Source of the DNA: Nitrosospira multiformis | Lineage (GTDB): Bacteria > Pseudomonadota > Gammaproteobacteria > Burkholderiales > Nitrosomonadaceae | Reading direction: 5' to 3' | Assembly: GCF_900110185.1 (NCBI RefSeq) | Contig: NZ_FOCT01000006.1 | Span: 124,001-188,000 of the forward strand | DNA: 64,000 bases | In this document: piece by piece, positions 44,991 through 50,561 of the stretch | Layout of the letters: every line of letters starts with the position of its first letter | Numbering within the stretch: position 1 is the stretch's first letter | Notes under the pieces: model-generated | Told to the model about the DNA's origin: nothing | Databases searched by the model: none | What the model saw: the letters and a program-made list of their open reading frames with translations, nothing else | Position numbers and translations under genes: made by a program

Positions 44991-45175
44991 GCTTTATCCC
45001 ACTCAATACTCTTGGAGACAGCAGCGGCCACAACATCAGTCACCCACACAGAGATGATCTTGTTTCTTTCTCTGTAATACTGTCCCGGGCTTATGCGTCC
45101 CTGGCGCCACAGGTCAGCGAGATGCCCGCACTTGTAAACAGCGCGCCTCATGCGCCTACGCTCTCTCGTGGTCAT
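44987..45175 (-). CDS. Small basic phage protein
   Basis: 62 residues: MTTRERRRMRRAVYKCGHLA, then ISPGQYYRERNKIISVWVTD. Very basic, suggests DNA or RNA binding. Overlaps HNH gene by 4 bases and the 57-residue gene by 4 bases. No named family. Confidence 0.6.
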   Translation of the reverse strand: MTTRERRRMRRAVYKCGHLADLWRQGRISPGQYYRERNKIISVWVTDVVAAAVSKSIEWDKA

Positions 45176-45465
45176 TCTCTATTCCAATGATGATTAGGAT
45201 CAACCGGCCTGCCTGATGCGTCACACCCAATCACGCGCCCGGACTTCTCCAGTCTCTGCTTGTGCGAGTCGTGGCATGGCTTGCACATGGCTTGCCAGTT
45301 ATCCTTGTTCCAGAACTTCTCTAAATCGCCTTTGTGAGGAATGATGTGATCGACTATCGTTGCGATAGTGCGCTTACCCTGCTTTGCGCATTGCGCGCAG
45401 AATGGATTACGTCCGAGGAATACTTTGCGCTCTTGCTGCCATCTGTAGTTATAGAGAGATGGCAA
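45172..45465 (-). CDS. Phage HNH endonuclease
   Basis: 97 residues. CAQCAKQGKRTIATIVDHII, then HKGDLEKFWNKDNWQAMCKP and CHDSHKQ: zinc Cys pairs with the D-H-I catalytic pattern of HNH, followed by N. Phage HNH proteins next to terminase genes stimulate DNA packaging cleavage in HK97. The start codon is TTG at 45465. It opens the late operon after the terminator. Confidence 0.9.
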   Translation of the reverse strand: MPSLYNYRWQQERKVFLGRNPFCAQCAKQGKRTIATIVDHIIPHKGDLEKFWNKDNWQAMCKPCHDSHKQRLEKSGRVIGCDASGRPVDPNHHWNRE

Positions 45466-45551
45466 AGCTACTGGAATAAAGAGTTATTACGAGTGATGCT
45501 GTGTAGGTAACAGCAACAAGAAGGGAGAATAGTTTGATTTTCACGGGCACA

Positions 45552-45578
45552 AAAAAAGCCCGCTCGATGGCAGGCTTT
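45552..45578 (-). terminator. Intrinsic terminator between the Q-like gene and the late operon
   Basis: Minus strand AAAGCCTGC/GCGGGCTTT with one wobble, loop CATCGA, then a T run. It sits between the Q-like gene and HNH, the place of lambda tR-prime. Confidence 0.8.
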
Positions 45579-45621
45579 CTGTTGACGGATTTCTAAACAT
45601 CTGACAAGCTCAAGTGTAAAC

Positions 45622-46050
45622 CTACAAAACCTGCCTGTCAAGCGTACTCGTACGCATTGCGGCTTCACGGTAAATCGCCACTTTCTCTGCTTGCTTTGCT
45701 AACTCGCTCCTTAGCAACTCGTGCCCATGCATCACTCGCACCTCAAACGTGCGCCAATCGATCATAAGTCTACGACCAAACCAGGCGAGCGGCCTATCCT
45801 CATACTGCCAGAACAATGAAACAGCCTGTCTATATCTGAGCGGAAGCTGGAGCAGAGCGTTATTCACGTCCTCCGCTTCCCCCATCAATACCGGCTGTCT
45901 CTGCCCATCTCCGTACGTATCCCGCGGGGCAGGATCATAACAGGAGCTGATGAGATAATTGCTCGAAACAACCCCAGCCGTGGTGAGCGCCCAATTGCGC
46001 ATTTGTCGAATGAAATTCTCTGATACTGCATTGTATATCTTAGCGCTCAA
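45622..46050 (-). CDS. Q-like late antiterminator (sigma-70 region 4-like)
   Basis: 142 residues. LPLRYRQAVSLFWQYEDRPL, then AWFGRRLMIDWRTFEVRVMH, resembling sigma region 4 and phage Q/RinA-type proteins. It is the last gene of the early-delayed minus operon, just upstream of a terminator and the late genes. In lambda, Q lets polymerase read through the late terminator. Function here is inferred by fold and place. Confidence 0.75.
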   Translation of the reverse strand: MSAKIYNAVSENFIRQMRNWALTTAGVVSSNYLISSCYDPAPRDTYGDGQRQPVLMGEAEDVNNALLQLPLRYRQAVSLFWQYEDRPLAWFGRRLMIDWRTFEVRVMHGHELLRSELAKQAEKVAIYREAAMRTSTLDRQVL

Positions 46051-46285
46051 CGATCTTCTCCTTAACCTTGCGACAAATCACGCTCGATCCGCTCATGGCT
46101 ATAACAAGCAACCTTTTTTCATCCAACATGAACTGTAGAAACTCTGGAACATGGCTTGGAGCCATAGGCGAGAGCTGGTTCCCTCTGAACGACCCATTCT
46201 CATTGATCCTTAAAAACACAAAATCAGACGTTTCGGTGCATACCGAGAAATATTCGCAACCCTCAACCAACGCTCGACCCTCCAT
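46040..46285 (-). CDS. Hypothetical phage protein
   Basis: 81 residues: FSVCTETSDFVFLRINENGS and HVPEFLQFMLDEKRLLVIAM. No recognised motif. Overlaps the Q-like gene by 11 bases and the 63-residue gene by 23. A mixed alpha/beta small protein, function unknown. Confidence 0.55.
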   Translation of the reverse strand: MEGRALVEGCEYFSVCTETSDFVFLRINENGSFRGNQLSPMAPSHVPEFLQFMLDEKRLLVIAMSGSSVICRKVKEKIVER

Positions 46286-46454
46286 TCTTCTTAACCTGCC
46301 TCACCAGCGCCCTGATACGCCTCCTCCGATGCAACACATGCAAATCAGCCTTACGCTTCTCGGCTTTCTCTGTCTTGGCTGAGTAAGCGATAAGGCCGTC
46401 TGCTATCTCTTCTGGGTTTCTGTACATCCAAGCGGGAAGCGCGGCACTCTTCAC
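46263..46454 (-). CDS. Small basic phage protein, GTG start
   Basis: 63 residues from GTG 46454; GGTGGAGAA upstream and GTGA overlap with the preceding stop choose it. ALPAWMYRNPEEIADGLIAY then KTEKAEKRKADLHVLHRRRR. Lys/Arg-rich tail, maybe nucleic-acid binding. Confidence 0.55.
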   Translation of the reverse strand: MKSAALPAWMYRNPEEIADGLIAYSAKTEKAEKRKADLHVLHRRRRIRALVRQVKKNGGSSVG

Positions 46455-46558
46455 TTCTCCACCTTTATGTCTACCTTCGCCAAAAATTCTTTGCGCTGAT
46501 TGCTGAAACCAGTTTTGTTCACAGCCTCCAACCCTCGTCCCCGGTGATAGCCATTCAT
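46451..46558 (-). CDS. Short (35-residue) paralogue of the 57-residue basic gene
   Basis: ATG 46558 overlaps the stop of the HNH-like gene by 4 bases. MNGYHRGRGLEAVNKTGFSN then QRKEFLAKVDIKVEK. The first 20 residues of its longer cousin (the CxxC part) are absent. It appears to be a truncated copy made by recombination; translation is plausible. Confidence 0.5.
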   Translation of the reverse strand: MNGYHRGRGLEAVNKTGFSNQRKEFLAKVDIKVEK

Positions 46559-46564
46559 CTTGTG
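46486..46564. repeat. Direct repeat of a 79-bp segment (other copy 44852-44930)
   Basis: Two 79-bp copies, about 1.6 kb apart, match at about 68 of 79 bases by eye; the first 22 are identical (attctttgcgctgattgctg then aa). They carry the C-terminal part of the small basic gene. The second copy ends at the 3' end of the truncated HNH gene. Confidence 0.85.
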
Positions 46565-46758
46565 CGCCGCTGCAGCCCATGCACGCCTGTAGCACCTCTG
46601 TGATGCTCGACGCACAATGGCGCTACGGCACAGTCATCAGCAGGAACGGATACGTGATGCACCTCGACTGGCCGAGTCTCGATGCCCATCTTGTAAAAGC
46701 ACACGATGCAGGGGAGTTGGGCTACGCGATCCATGTGGTTTTCAGTTGCTTTGGTCAT
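46555..46758 (-). CDS. HNH/Ref-like small nuclease, probably truncated
   Basis: 67 residues from ATG 46758 with GAGGAG upstream. PCIVCFYKMGIETRPVEVHH, then DDCAVAPLCVEHHRGATGVH. This is the zinc/HNH part of Ref-like phage recombination-enhancing nucleases. It stops after GLQRRTR, where homologues go on for about 20 more residues; a duplicated small gene begins exactly there. Confidence 0.65.
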   Translation of the reverse strand: MTKATENHMDRVAQLPCIVCFYKMGIETRPVEVHHVSVPADDCAVAPLCVEHHRGATGVHGLQRRTR

Positions 46759-46766
46759 GTATCTCC

Positions 46767-47051
46767 TCAGCAAATGATTTCAACGGGGTTAATTGGAGCA
46801 ATACCAGTTGATGATCTATCGAGAAAAGGATTGATATTTGGCTGAACGTTCGGCCACAAATTCTTTTTCAAATCATCTTGAGCCCGCTTAAGCTCAGACG
46901 GACCAGGAGCCGGCAAACGAACCGGTGTTTCTTTCTTAAACACCAACTTCAAGTGATCAGCGATGATCTTCCACTCTTCCGCGCTCGGCGGATTGTTGGG
47001 TTGCATCTCTGCCCTACCCTGCAACCAATAACAAAATTGTTCTGGTGTCAT
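46767..47051 (-). CDS. Conserved small phage protein
   Basis: 94 residues: MTPEQFCYWLQGRAEMQPNN and SAEEWKIIADHLKLVFKKET. The MTPEQFCYWLQG start is recurrent in phages, with no known role. No membrane segments. Confidence 0.65.
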   Translation of the reverse strand: MTPEQFCYWLQGRAEMQPNNPPSAEEWKIIADHLKLVFKKETPVRLPAPGPSELKRAQDDLKKNLWPNVQPNINPFLDRSSTGIAPINPVEIIC

Positions 47052-47067
47052 TACGCATACCTCCTCA

Positions 47068-47490
47068 TCATTTCCTCGTTTTCATCCATTCCATGTACGG
47101 AGCGCGAATCCTCTCCTGGAATTTCACCGCCGCTGCTTCGTTATGATCAAGTTCTGACCTTGAGGCAACTCCGCATGTGACTCTTATCCAGTCTGCCGCC
47201 TCTTCTTCATCAACAGGAACGCCATCGTTGTAAGCCATGTATAGCCATTCCTGAAAATCCTCATCCTTGCACCAGATGCCGGCCAGTCTGCACAACGGGC
47301 CTCCTTTCGGCTTTTCCTCTTCCTGCCGCTCAAAATCTGATACGAGCGGAGCAATGGCTACCGGCATATCGATATTTGGAAACATCTGGTGAAACTGAGT
47401 TTTGAAACGTGGATCGATGTCGATCTGGACTCTGATAGTCCCATCGACAAGCTCTTTTAATGCCCTACGTGTTCCTGATATTGCGCTCAC
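47068..47490 (-). CDS. Hypothetical phage protein
   Basis: 140 residues. FKTQFHQMFPNIDMPVAIAP and DEEEAADWIRVTCGVASRSE. Helical, acidic, no motif known. It overlaps the nuclease gene by 4 bases and may act with it. Confidence 0.6.
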   Translation of the reverse strand: MSAISGTRRALKELVDGTIRVQIDIDPRFKTQFHQMFPNIDMPVAIAPLVSDFERQEEEKPKGGPLCRLAGIWCKDEDFQEWLYMAYNDGVPVDEEEAADWIRVTCGVASRSELDHNEAAAVKFQERIRAPYMEWMKTRK

Positions 47491-47780
47491 GCCTCCAACT
47501 CCTTCACGACTCGTGCCACGTCATCCAGCGACTCGACTATGAAATACAGCCCTTTCCAGCTATGCATGAAGTCCATTTCTCCTTCGGTTAACTGACGCTT
47601 GCTTTTGGGTAGAGAGCCGTCTTTTATCTCGATAGCGGCAGTCTTCTTATTCTTGGAAACAAATAAATCACACAGCTTTTTGAGCTGTGACACTATGGCT
47701 ACAGAGCAGCCCATCTTGCGGAACGCGTCTACTATCTCGGGTTGGTTTGCGTCTACGCGCGCGGCTCGGCGGAATGTCAT
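47487..47780 (-). CDS. VRR-NUC/resolvase-like phage nuclease
   Basis: 97 residues. MGCSVAIVSQLKKLCDLFVS, then KTAAIEIKDGSLPKSKRQLT. The D and E-x-K in CDLF..AIEIKDG form a PD-(D/E)XK site, as in VRR-NUC/Holliday-resolvase-like phage nucleases. ATGA overlap with the following small gene on its other side. Confidence 0.75.
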   Translation of the reverse strand: MTFRRAARVDANQPEIVDAFRKMGCSVAIVSQLKKLCDLFVSKNKKTAAIEIKDGSLPKSKRQLTEGEMDFMHSWKGLYFIVESLDDVARVVKELEA

Positions 47781-47950
47781 TTCAGCTTAATTTCCTGGCA
47801 TTCGAATCTTGCTGCGCCAATAACGAACACTCCGTTCTTCCTGCACTCTTCAGCAATCAAGAATCTTTCAATTTTTGAGTTCAGCGAAAAGAGGCCGTAC
47901 ATGACCGAAAAAGCGAAGAAACCAACAGCGCAGGATTTAAAATCAAACAC
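47777..47950 (-). CDS. Small membrane protein (57 residues), GTG start
   Basis: Read from GTG 47950 (GGTTGAGA upstream): VFDFKSCAVGFFAFSVMYGL, then FLIAEECRKNGVFVIGAARF ECQ-type end. One membrane segment and a short cytoplasmic part with ECRKNG. Its stop overlaps the resolvase-like gene start by 3 bases and its start overlaps the previous stop. The pattern is that of a common small phage protein. Confidence 0.6.
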   Translation of the reverse strand: MFDFKSCAVGFFAFSVMYGLFSLNSKIERFLIAEECRKNGVFVIGAARFECQEIKLK

Positions 47951-48131
47951 TCTCAACCTCCTTCTCTACCATTACCTCAGCCCTCTCCTTCGCCTCCTCC
48001 GGCGTTCTAAAAATCCCGACCATCCTCTCCCCTTCCCATAGCGTGTATCGCGGCTCGCCATTCACCAGAGCCTTGCTGATGGTGTAGGGCTCGCAGGCTA
48101 TGGCGTAGGGGCTCAGTTTTCGCCAATTCAT
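47943..48131 (-). CDS. Small phage protein, unknown function
   Basis: 62 residues from ATG 48131, overlapping the stop before it by 4 bases. NWRKLSPYAIACEPYTISKA, ERMVGIFRTPEEAKERAEVM. Compact alpha/beta; PPxxP-like features absent. Function unknown. Confidence 0.6.
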   Translation of the reverse strand: MNWRKLSPYAIACEPYTISKALVNGEPRYTLWEGERMVGIFRTPEEAKERAEVMVEKEVESV

Positions 48132-48700
48132 GCAGCCTCCAATTCCCGCTTGGCGCATCTCTTGGCCAGCTCGCAGAGCCAGATCGCGAAGTCGCGCGGC
48201 GTATGCTCACGCTCTGCCTTGCTGATATGAGGTCTGCTGCCTACGCGCTTTCTGCTCTGAACAACATGAGTTGGCTCATCGATTCTGTATGGCATCTCAG
48301 GAATGTTTGCCGGGTTGCAGCCAACGATATAAAGCAGTGTCGATTTCTCTGCTCTATGCCCCCACCAATGCTGGTAAACCGGAAGAGTCCATCCACCAAA
48401 TTCATCTCTCTCACCTGGCAACGGCAATCCGGCTGCAGGCCATAACGTTGAGGCCGCGGGATGCTCGAGTACGCCACCAAATCTGCGTACTTGCTTCACT
48501 GCCCACAAGGCCAGCTCTTTCTCATCTGATCTTGGCTTGGCGAAATGCCTTAACCTTCCCCATGCTCTACAGGGAGGATGCGCCACTACCGAGCAGCCTC
48601 CGGGCCATTTGCGCGCATCACGCTCTATGTCCCAGACGTCGCAGCCCGGAAGGGATTTGTAGACGCTATCGCCGCGGGCAAAAAGAACCGCTACTTTCAC
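48128..48700 (-). CDS. DNA-methyltransferase-like phage protein
   Basis: 190 residues. MKVAVLFARGDSVYKSLPGC then VVAHPPCRAWGRLRHFAKPR, where HPPC resembles the PPC motif of C5 cytosine methyltransferases; LEHPAASTLWPAAGLPLPGE follows. No complete AdoMet motif is seen, so catalysis is uncertain. It is a common nin-region phage family. Confidence 0.65.
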   Translation of the reverse strand: MKVAVLFARGDSVYKSLPGCDVWDIERDARKWPGGCSVVAHPPCRAWGRLRHFAKPRSDEKELALWAVKQVRRFGGVLEHPAASTLWPAAGLPLPGERDEFGGWTLPVYQHWWGHRAEKSTLLYIVGCNPANIPEMPYRIDEPTHVVQSRKRVGSRPHISKAEREHTPRDFAIWLCELAKRCAKRELEAA

Positions 48701-48939
48701 TCGTCACACCCATCATCAAACGCCCTGCGCCCGGCCACATCGAGCAGCTTTTTCCACTCACGCTCCAGCAATGCATACTCGCCAGTCACGGCAGACTCAA
48801 TATTGCTGGTTGCTACGTCAATTGCTTCTGCAGCCTCTTCTGCTGTCCACCCCGCAATCTCAATCACCTTCGCTACGTTCTCTGGGGTTTGCTGCATGTC
48901 GGGATGGAACATGGAGGTGGAAACGGTGGTGTAGCCCAT
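48697..48939 (-). CDS. Small phage protein, unknown function
   Basis: 80 residues, acidic and helical: QQTPENVAKVIEIAGWTAEE, DVATSNIESAVTGEYALLER. Overlaps the next gene by 4 bases. No family known to me. Confidence 0.55.
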   Translation of the reverse strand: MGYTTVSTSMFHPDMQQTPENVAKVIEIAGWTAEEAAEAIDVATSNIESAVTGEYALLEREWKKLLDVAGRRAFDDGCDE

Positions 48940-48940
48940 C

Positions 48941-49651
48941 TCAAGCTTCCTCTTCCTCTTGCGGAATCGCTTTTACGGCCAGCATGCTTTTGAGGACGGA
49001 GATATGCTTCAGCCCTTTTGCAGCATCCAACGGCTGTTGCTCTTCCAGTTGCGCCTGTTTGTGTTCCAGCAGGAAGGGATGATTGACGTTTCCGGTCAGT
49101 TGCAGCACTTGAGCTTTGTTGTCTGGAGAAAGCAATCCAAGCGAGTGCTCAAGGCTCAGTTTCCCTGTGCGCACCGCTTCCGCTATCGGCTCTGCCCTAC
49201 CCTCCTTGTCATGCCCGAGAGAAACAAACCATTTCGGCTTGATTCGCTTTTCTCTGGCATCAGCAACGATTCGGGTATAGGCATCCTTGAATGCCATCCT
49301 GGCGCCGATCTTTTCTCCGTCTGCAAGCAGAGGCCTTGCTGACTGCATCGCCTCACCCATCTGTTCCGTCATTACTACCGTGTCGCCTTCAGGACGGCTC
49401 ATGATTGCCCATGCTTCATCGGGTCCTGGCATTCCGTCCGCAGCTTGAACACGCTCAACAATGGCCGCCAATGTGAGACGACCAGATATTTCCTGCCTGC
49501 ACCGCTTGAGCGCCGCCAGAACAGAGTCAAATGGATAGTCTGCCAAGTCATCCGTCATGAGCATGATGGATGCAGGTTTTAGTTCCGTCCCCATGACTTC
49601 AGCAGTTGCGGTAAGCGCATTAATCAGGGCTTCCATTTCAGACTGATGCAT
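48941..49651 (-). CDS. Replication protein P-like (helicase loader)
   Basis: 236 residues from ATG 49651 (AGGAGG 8 bases upstream). MHQSEMEALINALTATAEVM, then DDLADYPFDSVLAALKRCRQ, ISGRLTLAAIVERVQAADGM: pattern of phage P-like proteins that load DnaB. It follows the O-like gene and overlaps it by 14 bases. Confidence 0.8.
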   Translation of the reverse strand: MHQSEMEALINALTATAEVMGTELKPASIMLMTDDLADYPFDSVLAALKRCRQEISGRLTLAAIVERVQAADGMPGPDEAWAIMSRPEGDTVVMTEQMGEAMQSARPLLADGEKIGARMAFKDAYTRIVADAREKRIKPKWFVSLGHDKEGRAEPIAEAVRTGKLSLEHSLGLLSPDNKAQVLQLTGNVNHPFLLEHKQAQLEEQQPLDAAKGLKHISVLKSMLAVKAIPQEEEEA

Positions 49652-50561
49652 GTCCGTTCCTCCTCCTGAGCATTGCGATTGCCTCTTGCGCCGCGTTCGC
49701 ATTGGTGGCCGTGCCGTCCAGTTGCGCGGCTCTGGTTGAAGTCATTGCCTGGCCTGTTGCCCATTGCGTGCGAAGCCCTTCCGCGTCTTTCAGCAAAAGG
49801 AAAACAGGGTGGGTTTTTTGAACGTAAAACTTGTCGTTATGGGAAACGAAGAAGGCTGCTACGTAGGGCGCTTCGTTGTAAGGCAGCTTCTGAACAAAGC
49901 TCTTGATCGAGGTATTCACCGCAGCGTTGCGGACCGGCTCTACTCCATACCGATTGAAGTAAGCATCGGAGTAGCTTTTCCATGTTGCTCTGCAGACCGC
50001 TTGTAATTCTGTGTCAGCAGAAGGAACTTTCTCGCCGGCGGATGCCGGCAGAGATACTGGATTACTCTCTGTATTACTCAATGTATTATTAGAATCTGTA
50101 TTACTCTCTTTCGCCTTTTCCGAAGAGGGGTCATCGCCTTTTCCGAAGGGGGTCACCGTGTTTTCCGAAGAGGGTCTACGCCTTTTCCGAAGAGGGGTAT
50201 GCGTATTTTCCGAAGAGGTAGTCGCCTTTTCCGAAGGGGTCACACCTCCGGCTAACAAACGTCCGGTTTCCGTCATCCAGATTTGACGGCCTACAATCTG
50301 CTTTCCCTCCCGTATCAGATCCACGCGCACCAAATCCTTGGCAGCAAGGCCGCTGATGAGTTCTGATACTCTCGATTTTGATAGGCCGAAGAACTCGGAA
50401 AAATGATCGTTACTTGCGTAACAGCCCCTATCTGAAGATTCAAGGCTGTTGATTTCCACGAGCATCACCTTTTCGGTGATTGATAAACTTCTATCCAGCC
50501 AGATAGCTGCCGGTATCCAAACCCCTTGGAAGTTTCTTTTTGTGTCTGTACTCACGCGCAA
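49638..50561 (-). CDS. Replication initiator O-like, with an internal iteron origin
   Basis: 307 residues. N terminus: FQGVWIPAAIWLDRSLSITE and ASNDHFSEFFGLSKSRVSEL, a winged helix for iteron binding. The middle is low-complexity Ser/Thr/Pro/Lys (SSENTHTPLRKRRRPSSENT) where the DNA iterons lie. The C-terminal part (LQAVCRATWKSYSDAYFNRY to SHNDKFYVQKTHPVFLLLKD) would bind the loader. As in lambda O, the origin lies within the gene. Confidence 0.85.
   Translation of the reverse strand: MRVSTDTKRNFQGVWIPAAIWLDRSLSITEKVMLVEINSLESSDRGCYASNDHFSEFFGLSKSRVSELISGLAAKDLVRVDLIREGKQIVGRQIWMTETGRLLAGGVTPSEKATTSSENTHTPLRKRRRPSSENTVTPFGKGDDPSSEKAKESNTDSNNTLSNTESNPVSLPASAGEKVPSADTELQAVCRATWKSYSDAYFNRYGVEPVRNAAVNTSIKSFVQKLPYNEAPYVAAFFVSHNDKFYVQKTHPVFLLLKDAEGLRTQWATGQAMTSTRAAQLDGTATNANAAQEAIAMLRRRNGHASV
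50112..50242. repeat. Iteron array, six repeats at about 22-bp spacing (probable replication origin)
   Basis: Six direct copies of TTTTCCGAAG(A)GG start at 50116, 50139, 50161, 50183, 50206 and 50227, spacing 23, 22, 22, 23, 21. Spacing is not a multiple of 3, so it is not a protein repeat; it fits helical phasing. A/T-rich DNA with TATTACT repeats lies beside it (50048-50112), the expected melting region. Confidence 0.85.

Noticed and set aside
45468..45668. Minus frame of 66 codons over the Q/late-gene gap
   Set aside because: It runs through the intrinsic terminator and has Cys-rich shadow composition.
46263..46595. Longer 110-codon version of the 63-residue gene
   Set aside because: Its first 47 codons are a shadow of the duplicated small gene; the GTG at 46454 has the ribosome site and overlap.
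50112..50242. CRISPR array
   Set aside because: Repeats are 10-13 bp with spacing of about 22 bp and no unique spacers of 30 bp; they lie in a coding gene. Iterons explain them.
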